DNA of 64,000 nucleotides from Centropus unirufus. Taxonomy: Eukaryota > Chordata > Aves > Cuculiformes > Centropidae. The stretch covers positions 63,687 through 127,686 of the forward strand of contig VYZI01000124.1 in the NCBI GenBank assembly GCA_013397695.1. Reading direction: 5' to 3'. Every line of letters begins with the position of its first letter. Position 1 is the first letter of the stretch. The notes below the pieces were generated by a model. The model was not told the DNA's origin, did no database searches, and worked only from the letters and a program-made list of their open reading frames with translations. Below are positions 50,636 to 64,000 of this stretch, piece by piece. Both the position numbers and the translations under genes were made by a program.

Positions 50636-53600
50636 GTGAGCTTGGAATTCCAATTCGTATCACTGCTTCGGTTCTGCACCTATAAAACATAATTGCTAAT
50701 TTTAGTTCTACAGATTGGAAATGAAGATAAGTACCTTCGAGACAATGTTTCCTTCTAAAAGAAGGAAAAAAATAATTTAAATAGTGAAGACAGATACAAT
50801 GAATATATAAGGCCTTCCCATGAAGAAAATGAAACAAATCACACAGAACTGCCCCTTATCACCTGAAAGCAGTTTCATACTCAGTAAAGATTTGTCTTTC
50901 TCTTCCACAATCTAGTTAAAAACCTTTATAGTTTAAAAAATATTGGATTAATGAGCACTGAGCAGCAGCAACATGAGAAAGTATTGTTATTTTGATGCTC
51001 TACATTGAAAACTTATTCCTCAGAAAATCAAATCACTTATAACTTCTCAAGAAACAGTTTATATTTTTTTCAAAAAAGAATTGTGATTTGCAAATTGATT
51101 TAAAAAACTAGACAGAGAAAAGTTAATTCTATAGCCATTTTAACAATGACTAAACACTAAAATAAGGAAACGAGAAGGGAAATAGACATGAATTCAGTGT
51201 TGAGTTGTGAAATGTATTTTTTTTTCTGCCAGATAAAAAAAATAAAATACAGCTTGTTAATTCAAGCATGATTTTAAGATTACTTTTCAGTAACGATACA
51301 CATGTTTTGAAGTTAGATGTCACATTTTCCCTATATGGCCTTTTCAAAGTCTTTCAAAACTGACTGCTCTTTAACAAAGCTTGTATGCTCTGCTCAGAAA
51401 GCAAATTACTTATAACAGCCAATAATTCTTTCGATAATAAAACCATCATGACCTGCCTTTTTTCACCTGAATTATCTGCTGGCTATAACTGTCATATTAA
51501 CTAGCCTAAGGACTGCATCTCTGCATTGGTAGGCTACTATCTTCCCATGCCTAAATTGTTATGTTTCCCAACTTTTGAGACCACAACAAATCCTACCATC
51601 TCTATAACATGGAAATTTTCTACAACCATATTGATTATGTGACTATTGGAATATTTGATCTAACAAGCATGCGTTCTTCTATTAAATGACTACAATGAAT
51701 TCCTCATAAGTTAGAATGGTTTTGCATTTTGGCTGTGTGATAACATGTATGTGGTTGGAGAGAGTATTCTGGTTTCTGTAAAAATGCAAATAGAAAAAAA
51801 ATGTAAAACAGATGTCAGGGACTAATTTTTCTTTCCTGTGACTTGCTCTAGTCTTACCATGTCACTTGAAGTTGGCAATAGTTGGAAGAATTTTACTAAT
51901 GGAGAAGATCCAACTTGCATATCCTAGCATGATGGCAAAGTAATTTAGTTACAGCCTTATCTCTGCCTAGTTACTGCAGTTACAGCTCTTCTGAAGATAC
52001 CTCACATACTGGCCCAGACAAACCCCATGGTCCTTACATAGTCAGTAGAATCAATCATTTATCAGACCTAGCAAGTACATTATGCCTAGTGAGTTATTCT
52101 TAACCATAATTTGCTATGGATATCATTTTCTCATGAAGACTAGGAGAATAAAAATATATGTTGAACAGCTTTGAAACATGTAGTCAAAATTCTGATGAGG
52201 AGTGCATCACTATAAACTCATGCCAAACACGTTGCTTTCCTTACATGTATTCCAGTGAAACCCAAGACTGTTGGCATATGCATATTTCATACATAATTGC
52301 TGTCATTGGCATAAATTTTGGTTTTTCTTCTCCAAGATAAATGATAACATTATTATTAAAATGCTGTAGTACCATGGGATATATTTGTAACTTATAGGGA
52401 TAGAAAAAAAATAAATAAAATTACTGTCTTGACGTAGAATTGTTTTATTTTTTAATCCTTAATATTTTCCAAAATTTTTCTACAAAGTAGGAACTTCTGA
52501 GGTCTCTACCAATGCAAACTAATTCAACGGATAATGACCTTATGTAACATTTAAGGATTAGTCCACTGTGGTCTAGCATAATTACTCATGTTGCATCTAT
52601 TGTAAATTTGTTTAAAGATCATTTCAATAACTGAATATTTACAGTATGTCAGAATTTCATTTTTGCTATTTTTGCATATACTTGCTGGCTTTGCAGCTTA
52701 ATTTTTTTCCATTGTAGGTGTGTTTATTGCTATTTAGAAGCAGGCCACAGAATAGTTTGCCATTAACTTACTACATATATTCTACTTTGAATATTTGCAT
52801 ACCCTATTGTTTACAGTGTTTGCAGAAGCAATGTCCCTTCTGAAAGTAAAATACGCGTTAAAATAGGAGGGTACATTGGAACTTTTGGAAGTGGTAGAGA
52901 AATTCTAAGAGCTTAAATTTACTCTATAAGGTTAGGGTTTTGGCAATAAAAAGTGATTTGCTAAAAAATGCTAGAATTAGTTATTTTAATGTGGTCAAGA
53001 GGTCATATTGGCAAAACGAAAGTCAGAAATAGCTTAGCTATGCTTCTCCACTTAAAACACCACAGTAGTCAGTGCAGAGGGGTGGAAGAATAGCATTAAT
53101 TACAGCTCATGCTTTCTCAACTCTGAAGTTCTCAGAGGTCAAATTGTGCAAATTAGACTGTCTTAGTATCACAGCCACAATAGTTTATTATTTTTTTCAG
53201 ACACTCTTGTACCTGTTATAAATTAAGATCTCTTGCCTAGAAAAGGGAATGTGGAAATAAATTAAAATGTATAATCTTTCAAAATGTCCTCCCTTTCTTT
53301 CCACTTATATTCTGGGAAAATCAGCTCAGGACTAGCTGTATATTGAATACAACTCTCATACTGCTTTTAGTAGGATAACAAATATTAGCTCTGCCCAAGA
53401 CCAAGATTTGCAAAGAACTGGATTAGCAGGTATTTAGTGCTCATCAGGATCATCTCTCAGAAGATAAACTGTTCTTATTAATCCCATGCATTCTTTTCAG
53501 CCATCCTTCTAATAGCAAGGAAATTTTTCCTACATTACTTCTTTCTATCCTTTTTTTCCATACTCATTCTTAACATTTGTCAAGTTACCGTATAAGGACA

Positions 53601-54116
53601 TGTGATACAGTTACTTATAATATAACTTTTGTTAGGAGCTTGTGCAGCTTTCCTGTGTAGGCAGACTTAATCACAAATGATAATTATAGTTCCATATAAA
53701 ATGCTTCTAAAGTTTGTAAAGTCCTTGTTCAATGGAGTGTAACGAATCAACTTTTAGCAAAGGTGAAATAAGACAAAACATATATTTTGGGAAATAAAAA
53801 GGTCTATCCTGTACTTTGGAATTTCTTCTAGCAATACACTTTTTGTGGCAAAGACTTCCACTGATTGATGCCAAAGGTGGGAAACAATGCAGTACTGCTT
53901 TCTCCACTCAAGCAGAATATTTATTACTTCAAATCAGATTAAAATCACAAGTCCTTCACAAGGCTGGATCAAGAACTGACTAGCTACAGGTTCTTGTCAC
54001 TACCTAACTCTCAAACTAGCCATCTACTTACTCAGGAAGCAACAAGTAATAGGGAACAAGAAGGCATATTCCTTCATTTTGTTAGTTAACCACTTTTCCC
54101 ATTGAGATAAAAGATG
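50636..54116. other. Unique AT-rich non-coding DNA
   Basis: No gene or repeat was recognised. Possible worn CR1-like wording near 53,518-53,535 (AAATTTTTCCTACAT) is too short to call. Confidence 0.5.
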
Positions 54117-54641
54117 TTAATGTTGGAAATCAGATATCCAGAGTGATCCCTGGATGGGAGGATTTCTGTTTTCTCTTTTCTTAGCATTATTGTAACAGCA
54201 ATAGACTTCGTTATCATGACATTTATCCTTCAAAGCTAATGTCATGCATATTGAGATGCCATTTTCCAGGAAGTAGCTAAACATGTGCCTATTGATGGGA
54301 CATATTGAATAAATATCTTTGCTTGTAGGCACAACTTTTGCTTCATCTATTAAATTGTCTTTATTTCGGTTCATAAGCCTTCTCCTCTTCCATTTTTTCT
54401 TTTTCCCATGGGAGAGTGCAGTGAGTAAGAGAGTCCGAGTGTTCAGATCTTTTCTGAAGTTGACACACAACAGTAGAGCATATTGCAATAAAGAAACCCA
54501 GAGATGGGTAATAAATGTGATATGACCCTGCAGAAATGAACACAGTGCATGATTATATTTCAAAGTTGTTTGTTTGGCTGTTTTTTTTAAATATTTGCAG
54601 GATGGAATATTACTGCATATCCTCTTTAAAAAGTTGTTCAT
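54117..54641 (-). other. Longest repeat-free open frame (174 codons), unrecognised
   Basis: A minus-strand ATG-to-stop frame of 174 codons crosses no Ns and no identified repeat. The translation begins MNNFLKRICSNIPSCKYLKK, has a hydrophobic stretch around residues 40-60 and a strongly basic patch (KKKKWKRRR) near residues 80-88. It has several Cys residues but no motif I know. Composition is AT-driven (many Lys, Asn and Ile). Frames on other strands overlap it. No promoter, splice site or polyadenylation context singles it out. A chance frame is the most likely explanation. Confidence 0.15.
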
Positions 54642-57600
54642 CTTCTTTGTACCCCAATAAAACCTAGTTTAGATATTCAAAGTTATTTTTATTTTTTTTT
54701 AGCATGCCCACTTAAGGAAAAGATGTAGACTGATCCATCTCAAGTCTATGACCAGACTGCAAGAAGTCAGGGAAAAAATCCTAATGGTTCCAGCAGAAAG
54801 ATATAGACCCAAGAGACAGAGACTTTAAATCCTAGGCCAGGAAAACAAATTTGCATATTTCCCCATTTGAGCTGACCTATTTGGTGAATTTCAAGAGTAT
54901 TCTCTGACTGGAATTTCATACAGCTATATAAGAGTCTCAATGCCATGAGCAGAACTTCTAATGCTTCTGCAGCTGCCATTAGTAATTCCCCCCTTTAGAG
55001 ATACCAAAGTCTCTTAATGTATAAGTATAAGGAGATCCCACTGTTGTTTACTTTAAAGATAACTGAGCTTTAGAATCTTTTTCGTCCTTTATTTAGTCAG
55101 GCCTAAGGGAAATGAAAAGTGTTAGACCAAATCATTCAAGTTCTTAGAGAAATTATTTGCAGCAGCCTGCATTTCAACTATTTTATTTTTATCATACATT
55201 GGGGACAGTGTTTTATTCAATACTTGTTTTCCACGAGACCCTTTAATGAGGCTATTCTTGGTAATTTTTGTGAAGGAATGTAAATGTCCACATATGCTTT
55301 CAAGTAGTCATCCAGCACTTCAACAGGGTGATAGATTAGACACTCAAATGTTTTTAGAGTGTAGGCATTTCAGAATAATAATCTTCCGGTTTCTAGAAAG
55401 GGAGTATTCAAAAACAGCACTTGGAGTTATTACTGTTTGCAAGATTTTTGTTAGAGTCTGAGGCAGTTTGATTCAGCTGCACGGCCTCATAGCTAGCTCT
55501 TGAATCTGTGGTCAAAATTGTTCTTAAAATTGATTCCACCTCTGTGAAAATGATCTTCCTGACACTGTGCCTCTGAAAATCACGCTGCCTTCTCTGTAGG
55601 CTGCAGAAAGTACCACATCTTCTCATTTTATCAGAAAACCATGTATATAAGGGGGACAGTCCCTCCTTACCCTAGAGCTCTAGCCTGACCACACATTCCT
55701 TGGCTTGTGCCCCAAACTAGACAAGAGTAAAAAAGAAACAGCTCTGGCATTTGATATGGCAAAATAAAGATCTTTGTAGGGCAGATTTGAACTTCAGCCA
55801 ATTTGACAGATCCCAAAGTATCCAAATGCTGTGAAGCAGTTCAAATTAAAAGTCCACAATGTTAACATTCAGCTCAGACTTTTACCGAAAAATAAACATA
55901 CTTGAAAGAAGACAAACTTTTTAAAAATTCCTCAGTGAAAAAAATCTAGTCAGGCCATTGAGGAAACTTCCATGGTTTTCTTAATTTCAAATCAGTCTGT
56001 ACTCTGCCTTTCTTCTTAAAATAAGAAACAGCCTTTCTTCGACCTAAGAGATCATTATTTGTTATTTAGAAAAGCTTCAGTTTGGGCACAGTATAGTAGA
56101 CTAGGCACAACCCATGCAAGAAGACCGATTTGAGGCCAACACAACAATAGAACTTAGAGCTGGTAAGGGCTTATTAGTGGAACTAATGTTTACAGAATTT
56201 GTCCCTTTCTTAATCAGTTTTAAAAAAAATAATTTAGAAAATCTTTCATTTCTAACAAGCAGCAAGCAGTTGTCAGGGTCATCAACAAACTAAAGCCACT
56301 TACACCTGCCAGTGGCATTCTTTGAGATGTAAAGAAAGGATGGAAATTATTAACCAGGACATATAGCTAGAACCATCTTTTTTTGCTTTCTATTCTATCT
56401 TCTTTGTAATGCTTATCTCCAGTTGCTTGAACATCATATCATATATCATCACACAGTTAGAATGCTTAAAATCGTAACTGAAATTACTTATTACTGACTG
56501 ATTCCACTGCATAAACATTTGGTTACTATTTACTTGTGTTTACTTATGTCAAAAATCAATGTTGACACCTCTGTCTTGATTTCATTCTTACATTCTTTCT
56601 GTCAAAAGTAAAGAAGACATGTTAGACTAAACATGAAGGGGACAGGGCTATGTTGAGATTCACTCATACAAATTCCATCCCTAGGATTCCTACTTCCCAC
56701 TTCATGATTATATTAGAGCCTTCATCCTGCACTGATTTAGGCTTTACTTACTCAACTACATTTTCATTCACCTGCAGTCTCTCTTGCAATAAATTATTGA
56801 TGTCTTAACACTCTTTATACTTTATTGGTAATTAAGTAAACATCTTGAATTATTGAAGAAACCTAGACCTAGCTGTATCCAATTAGAGATATCATTAGCC
56901 CACAGGTGACATCCTTCCCCTACAAATACAGCCTCTTTTAAAATACCTTGTCAGTTCAAAAACATCAGCAATGCTCCTTCTAAACACTAATACAGACCTT
57001 TCTACACCCTAAAGCAGGAAATTCAGTCAATTTTTTCCCCTGCCTTGTCATTTATCATTCCTTGTGAGCTACAATGGCAAATACAATAACAAACAACATT
57101 GTGTTCCAGTTCCTTCTCAAAACCCACTTTTTTGACATTCTAAAGGTATAGCTCGTGATGCTCACAAATATAACTGCTGATATTGCCACAGAGCACTACA
57201 ATTTTTGCTTACTCTGTTCAAATTAATGGCAAAACAGTTATTTACTGCAATGACAAACCTGGTATGCTGAACACTGTGGTACAAAGCTTTTGGAGAAAGT
57301 CCTTATGCATATGATATTTTTGGTTCAGAAAAAAGTCTTTGTATAGTATTGATAAGTAGAAGATGTGATTTTCTTAATCTTACTATATAAAAAACTTGAA
57401 ATTTATCTTATTAATAATCACTGGAATGCTGTTATATTTCAGGAGCCAAAGCCTATCTCGGGAAAACTTGTTAAACATTAAGAAACAATTCTTCCTGCAT
57501 TGCTTTCTATGAATATTTTACACTCAAGTATAATTTTTCGTATAATATCTTTCATTTCCCTTGTCTAAACATTTGTTTAGTGCTGTGAACTGCTAAATAG

Positions 57601-57833
57601 CTGCCACTTTAATGCTGCATACAGCTCTGTCTCAGTGATGAGAAAAAAGATTCTTGGGTGTGCATTTTCACTTGTTACTACTAACAAAGCTCTTGATAAT
57701 GTTCCATAGGCCTCTTACTCTGAGATGATAAACTTGATAGAAATTTTAACCACCACAGTAAACAGAGTTCGTTTGTAATATTTGTCATAGTTTTAAGACA
57801 CTTTTTAGAAGACTTCATTTTTTTTCCCCTCAG
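54642..57833. other. Unique AT-rich non-coding DNA
   Basis: No gene or repeat was recognised. Open frames (54,767-54,979; 55,246-55,461; 55,408-55,626) are short and have no recognisable motifs. Confidence 0.5.
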
Positions 57834-57985
57834 TGCAGCTCTTAAGATGTCTATTATCTTTTAGTCTCAAAGGCCAACTCCAGACCCAGAGGACACCTGG
57901 TCGCAACCTCATTGTCATGGAGAAGAATGGTACTCTCGTGTGCAGTGCTTCTTCTTCACAATAAAGTCATGTATTTGCTTGTTGA
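57834..57985 (+). other. Candidate terminal exon with poly(A) signal
   Basis: A very strong acceptor (CATTTTTTTTCCCCTCAG ending at 57,833) opens a GC-richer segment of about 150 bases that ends at an AATAAA signal (57,960-57,965). The frame fitting the upstream candidates reads about 42 codons (including VMEKNGTLVCSASSSQ) and stops at a TAA lying inside the AATAAA itself. A coding gene with so short a 3' untranslated tail would be unusual, so a non-coding transcript is equally possible. A second acceptor, CTTTTAG, lies just inside it near 57,864. Confidence 0.3.
57960..57965 (+). terminator. Possible polyadenylation signal
   Basis: AATAAA lies about 130 bases after the strong acceptor at 57,833. 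Many AATAAA strings occur by chance in this AT-rich window; this one stands out only because of its splice context. Confidence 0.3.
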
Positions 57986-60900
57986 CATTTAGAAAAATGT
58001 CTTTTTCTAAAATTATATTCTTGCAGAACAGACCTAAGAGCATGCACAAGAAAAGAAAATACATGTAACAGTATATGTGAAAATGCATACTATTTCTCTC
58101 TAAATAAAGGATATGTACATATATCAAACTAACAGTAATACTTCAACGTGAAACCATAATTATTTAGTTATTCAGCCTCTCTGAGACTGCTCCGTCACTC
58201 TTAGCTTTGACTAAGAAATAGGGTGCTAAAGGAGTGGATTAAGCCAAACTATCTAAAAAGCATAAAAATATAGGCAGGAGAACTGTTCTGAAGCCTTCAA
58301 CTATATCATAGCTGATTTTTTTTAAGCAGTGTGACCACTTGATAACCAACTTATGCCTCACTTCTGGTATGATGTTGCATATTTATGTAGAGGAAAGGAT
58401 CATTAATAATAAACTGCATTGTAATTTCATGAAGGATTAAAACCAACATTGATCTTAAAATAACATATGAATATAAAATTCCCTTTCTTGCTGAGGCTAA
58501 TTTAGGGTGTTTACCCCCCCTTTTTTTTAAAAAAAAACCCAATCCAAATAGTCTATTTCAGTTAGCTTTATGACGGGGAAAGCAGTGAAGGAGAAGGACA
58601 GCAAAAAAAAAAGGTTTATTCTGATAATATTCTTATTCATGTGGAGGAACATCACATTACATGCAGATTGATATCTAGATAAGCGAGTGCTCAATGAAAG
58701 AGTAGCAGACCTCTATTATAATGTGCTTCCAGCCTTCAGTCTAAAATGGAGTGTGACAGTTTTTTAAGGCAATGATTTTTTTGTAAGGAAAATGTTCTAG
58801 GTGAATGATGCCAAATTAACTAATTCATCGGTTAGAAACCTATTGCTCCCCACAAAAGAAAAAGGAAAAAAAAATGTCACCTTGGAAATTAATCCCTTTT
58901 TCTGTTGTGATCTTCCTAATTAAAATAGATTCTGATAAAACTGTGAAGTGAAGCGGGGAGTAGAAGGGAATTATTTGGTTATTGGTGAACTTATGTAAGT
59001 AATGAAGAGGTGCATGATTAGTTAGAATGTGTCAAATGCTGTACCCAAGGTGTGCCTGTTTTATATTTAATCTAAGTGCAACGAAGTTTAATGAAATCTC
59101 AAATATATTTGAGTTTCTCTCCAAGGTTTGCATCCTTGGTGACTGATATTTATAAACAATTATTTCAAACTAGTTTACAGAAATTTAATCCATTACTCAT
59201 TGCACATATTCCCAAGGCAGCTATTAAGAGGAAATAAAAGTAATCAGGTGGCTTAATTATTCAATTGTTTGGGATTTAACAAAAGGCCATCTATAAATGT
59301 AATCATTAGGTTCAATATAAATTATGAATTCTTTCAAAACTCTGACCGATGTGAAGTGTATGGGTATACACCAGTTTCAGTACCTTGGAAACATGGATGG
59401 TGATTGGACAGCCACAAAAACAAGAATAATGTTTGTTCAGAAAGGAAGGTAACAGAAAACCATTAATTAAAAGAAGTCTTTCCTAGAAGGAAGCAAGAGG
59501 ATTGGGGTGCTGAGTGCTTTTGGCTCTTGAAGTGTAAAACTGGTAGGTGGTCTTTACACATCAAAAGAAGCATAAGATTATGGTTGCAAGATTCTGGTGG
59601 TTACATTTCACCCGAATAGTATCATTGATTACAGTGTAATGTGACGGTCGTGATGATCAGATACTGTTGTTCCTTGCTATAAAACAATTTAATGGGATAA
59701 GAAAGGAGCCCTTCATGGTGATTTCTGAAACTACCATGGTCTAAGTTACAACACACTGTTGTAGAGAGGGATAAGATTTGTTTCTCAAAATCTGCTGTGC
59801 ACAAAATATGCTAGGATATGTTTAAATTTTGAGATGAATTTGGGATATTGAACTTAAATAAACAATAATTTGCTGTGTTTTGGAGTTGAGGAAACTTGCA
59901 GTATAAAAACTTAAAGCATTTGATTCTCAACTTATTGAGAACCTGTCTTCAATTTCCCCAACTTCCCCTTAATCTTCCAACCAGCCTTGAAAACCAGCAC
60001 AGCATGCTTGATGACTAATTAGGGGCCTTGGCCTAAAATAAGACAGCAGCAAAAGGAGTTTTGGGTCAAGAAAGTGATTAGTAAGAACTGAAAGAGACCA
60101 TATTCTTCTCTTCCCTCTACCCCTTTTCCCCAATGCACTCTTGGACTAGAAGAATGACCATTTGTGTGATTTTCCAGTATCAGCAGTTTCTTTGTCACCA
60201 TACTGTGACTCCATCATTTTTCTTTCATCCTTAATCCAGTTTTCTGCTTCTAGATAATTTTACAAAGGAAACAAGATATATTTGCTCCAATTTCAATAAT
60301 TAAATAGGAAGACCGTAAAAAATTACTCACATATCTTTACAATTTGAAAATTCTTAAATCCCTCAGTCTGGAGCCTAAAAGCAGAAGCAAGTCATAGCAA
60401 TACCAATGTCTTATTTTTTTCACCAATTAGTTAATATATCTATCACAACTGTAAAACATAAAACTTGTACAAAGAATTTTAGACACTATTATCGGTCACT
60501 TGTACATATGCTCTGTATTAAAATGTAATTAGAGCTATAAAACCCTCTCAGAAGGACCTTTCTAATAAGCCCACACCCATTTTAATCTAATTTTGTTGTC
60601 AATGTGCTGAATATTCTCCAAACTTCTGGGTCACAAGTATAAACAGAGACAATATCTCAAAGCCAAAATTATAAAAAAATTACAAACTTTCAAAGCAACT
60701 GCCACAGTGCATCTGATGAACAGTCTGTCTTAACTTCAGACAGTATGGCTATTTCAGGATTTAAATTATAAACCGATGAAGTTTGCTTTAGTCTCTCAGC
60801 CTAGAACTGATTTGTAGCCCTCAATTTTCATTATTGCACAGTTCCTATAGAACAGAATTACAGAAACTTAAAAGTCTTTTCAGAGGAATTAAAATACCTC

Positions 60901-62689
60901 AGCAGAACTAAAGGTAATATATGTCCTCTACCCCTTTATGCTAATCAGTGTTAAAATTTTTTATCTATATCAAAGGAAGATACCATGTCTCTTTGGAATA
61001 AGGAGTTTAAGAGTACTTATGCAGTAACAAGTATAAGATCAGTTTTGCAGAAAGTTGAATGTTTTCAAAGTATGACTCTAACTTCAGTATTTGCAGGTCC
61101 TTAGAGTAGGTGGGAAGCCAACATCAGTTCTGTAAGGCATGAGAAGCAGCCAAAAGGCCCTGTATGGGACAGTTTTTCCTTATTGGAAAATAATAGAATT
61201 ATGTAGGTTTATCATTCTTTAATCAATGAGATGTGGAGGATTATGTCAAAGAGATGATATGAGATACTTCCACAACAGTTAATAATATAACTGATATGAA
61301 ACATTCAATGTCACATGAAATGCTAAATACAAGCATTTTAATCTATCTGTATCTTTAAAAAAATATTATTATTAATACATGCTGACTAATGTGTCTGGTT
61401 TTTCATTGCCCAAAGGTATCTTGTAAATTCCTGGTTATATATATATATAAAACTGATACAATTTTAACTCAAATATCAGACACATCCATGCCTCTGGAGT
61501 AAATGGCCATGTTGCAAAACAATGTGCAAGAGAGAAATAAAAGTCTGCAGAAACAAAACTGATGAAGTAAAATAGCTAATTATTTGCAATGGTTTATTAA
61601 AAAAAAAACATTTTCTGTATGGGTGGAAGTTTTTCAATGAAGTGAAGTTAAACTACAAAAAAGAGAACAATTCATAAAAGTGGCCTAACTCTTGTACTTT
61701 CTAATGATTTTCAAATGCTTAACTTTCACACTTCAAATGTTAATTCCAAACCTAAATGAGTGTTACTTAGTTCTGTATTTATTTTTACCTATAAAAAAAA
61801 GCAATTGCAATACACTGCACTGCATATAAATTCTGCTTCATAAACTGTCAGTCCTTCCTGAAGTATACAGCAGATTGGTTCTTTATCCAGACTCTGTCAA
61901 GGAACTGCTTCAGAAAGCTTTTAGATTCCTGTGAGTATAAATTGCTCAAAATGTAAACATATACACGGGTGTATTCTGAGTATAAAACAAACCATGGATA
62001 AGACAAAGAACAATTTTCAATGAGGGCTTGAATGGAATGTGTCCTTCATTTAGGAATTTATTCTTTGCTCTAATCCAGTTTTAGATAGATATGCAGAATT
62101 ATCAGCTAGAAAGGGCAAAAGTAGTAACTGCTTTGGTTCTAAAATACTATTGACTATTTTAAATTCCCAATTCAGTCAGACATTTTCATCATGTATCTTC
62201 ACTTTCAAATGCTGCTGCTAATAATAAAAAGAAATTATCCACATCTATAATTCAGATACATTTAAATGTGGTTAAGAGCAGAGTAGTTTCTATTTTTTTT
62301 TTTTATATAATGGGAAATTATTATTTATGAGTATGGATATTTAATTATATTTGGATTATATTTGAAACTGTAGTCTGACAGTCTGTTTCCCTTGTCACAA
62401 AGCCTATTGATAAGAATTTTGCTAATATATTAGAATATATAGTAAGGAATAAAAGAAGCCGTTAAAGTTGGTACTCAGTGGTGGTTAATTGTATACAATG
62501 TTCTAAATAAAATATTAGAATATCTCTGATTGCAAACAGGCCCTTCTTATAGTTGATTTCAAGATTCATATAGCAGTCAAGTGTTAAATCTCTCGTTAGT
62601 TTTCTATTTTTAAATGGTACAGGAACCTTAACTGAAAATGTTATTGTTTTGATGTCCACTTCCTACAAGCATTAGCTCAGGAAGTGATA
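57986..62689. other. Unique AT-rich DNA with one possible regulatory stretch
   Basis: No gene was recognised. A C/T then A run lies at 58,514-58,540, and a (TA)7 microsatellite at 61,436-61,449. The stretch 59,205-59,340 carries several homeodomain-like TTAATTA and AATCATTA motifs and may be a conserved element, but that is only a motif-based suspicion. Confidence 0.45.
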
Positions 62690-62890
62690 GAGCTGGCACA
62701 ATTACCTATGACCTTTTCAGTGACTAATGCCAAGTGATTTCCTGGCTAATTATAGACAATGGATTCGGAAACAAGCCTCGTGACCAGGAAACTCTAATTA
62801 ATTTTATAACATTTTCTTAAAGCTCAGGGGCCTAAAACAATAGATGCAATAAAGTACTTTTCAGTTCGTGATTACAATGCCTATAACTAG
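62690..62890. promoter_or_regulatory. Possible conserved non-coding element
   Basis: This stretch combines TAATTA-type homeodomain cores (near 62,748 and 62,796), a SOX-like ACAATGG at 62,756-62,762 and several CpG-containing words, in DNA that otherwise lacks CpG. It has no open frame of note. The call is an inference from composition; conservation could not be tested. Confidence 0.2.
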
Positions 62891-64000
62891 TGACGGACAA
62901 GCAGTTAAATGTAAAAAGTATTCTTTTTAACTCAGGGTTTCTCTTCTGCTATTAATGCTACTGGTCTCTATTTGCCACCATTCCCACTTAAACAAAGCTT
63001 CTATTTTTTGTTCTAAGTGCAACTAATATATTTGAATGTCATGCAAAATTCACCACAGAATTTACACAGAATTCAATGTAGAAAAAATATACATAAAAGT
63101 CTGTATGTCCCAGAAGACTAATCTTCATAATTGGTTAGAAATTTTCAAGACAGACGTTCTTTCTTTTTTCCCTCCTTTACTTCTGCTTTGAAACACAAAA
63201 ACTTAAAAACATAGACATCATTTTAAGGAATTTACTTTAGGAAATAATTTAAGAAAGCTCCAATATACTTCAGTGGGATTTAAAGACAATGGGGCCAGCA
63301 TCTCAGCCCACGTCTCTGAAGCTTCAAAAGATCTTTTATCTACTTATACTGTTAATAGAAATAAGGAAAAAAATTGGGAGAAAGTTACAAAAATATTTCT
63401 ATTTTTGTATACACATTTCAAAATTTAATTGTAAGAATTTGTTTTATGCTTTATTATGTAAACTTCTGAGTTGCATATTTTGACAGAGAAGGAGAAAAAC
63501 TTCCTAAATACATATAATATCTCCTAACCTTACACAACACTATGAAAATATCATGCTACTAGAATGCTATGAATTAAGTGGAGATCTTTCTGTAAAAAAT
63601 GTAACTTATAAGGAGAACTCCTAAAATCTGAGGTCTGGATCCCACTCCACAGGACTTAAAGAATAAATTATAACCGAGAACAGACAGCAAAACAACCTTA
63701 CAGTAAATAAAGAAGCAGAGAAACTCTATACATAGAATGAAAAGCTGAATATTGAGAAACTGTGGTTAGGCTTCTTTTCCTCAGTTTTCCTAAGAAAGGC
63801 TTTTATGACTTAAAATCAGCTTATATTTTGTTGTTTGAAAAGTACTCTGAATTATTTTTGTTTTGGCAAAATTACCTCTCATTTGGACTTCTGCATTGTC
63901 TGTACAACAAGGATCAGAAAAGAATTCTTTTTTGAGCAGACTAGGATGGGTGGTTGTTTGTTTATGTAGTAGTGTACTCAGTCTAACTCTGAGAGTGCTG
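62891..64000. other. Unique AT-rich non-coding DNA
   Basis: No gene, RNA or repeat was recognised in the final stretch. The single 64-codon plus frame (63,289-63,483) is Lys/Leu/Ile-rich and unconvincing. Confidence 0.5.

Noticed and set aside
53518..53535. CR1 fragment
   Set aside because: Only a short AAATTTTTCC-type word matches, with no supporting blocks on either side.

Overview
The window is nuclear DNA from a bird. Several CR1 retrotransposon fragments carry avian-type 3' ends and reverse-transcriptase coding remnants, and three LTR pieces look like avian endogenous retroviruses. Single-base composition is AT-rich and CpG-poor, there is a 537-base assembly gap, and no continuous gene is visible. 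Nothing resembles a prokaryotic operon, phage, plasmid or CRISPR array. The species cannot be fixed from sequence alone.

Layout. Positions 1-23,100 are mostly unique AT-rich DNA. They hold a pair of adjacent perfect hairpins (5,129-5,178), a GC-richer island (about 7,160-7,400), an ancient CR1-like end (about 9,910-10,012), two tRNA-like SINE relics (about 13,158 and 15,837) and one coding-like segment (20,055-20,175). At 23,750-24,955 a minus-strand CR1 reverse-transcriptase remnant is split by a 615-base plus-strand solo LTR (24,087-24,701). That LTR has perfect 11-base inverted ends and a 4-base target duplication. A second, minus-strand LTR-like element lies at about 29,817-30,470, immediately before the gap (30,479-31,015). 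At 32,875-33,320 an older CR1 is interrupted by a CR1 end with an expanded AGAAT-type tail. An LTR-derived avian repeat lies at about 36,981-37,495, and a plus-strand CR1 3' end with an internal deletion at 41,238-41,382. From 41,400 to 64,000 the DNA is again mainly unique and AT-rich.

Genes. No known protein-coding gene was recognised. The longest open frames are explained by repeats, by the run of Ns, or possibly by chance. The only gene-like signal is a set of four plus-strand segments (29,141-29,217; 32,410-32,518; 50,538-50,635; 57,834-about 57,985). Each is bounded by GT-AG sites, and the last ends in AATAAA. They can be read as one phase-compatible chain. This could be an unannotated multi-exon transcript, perhaps non-coding, or coincidence; transcript data would decide. 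The rest is probably intergenic or intronic, with a few stretches that look like possible conserved regulatory elements. No previously undescribed biological system can be demonstrated here.
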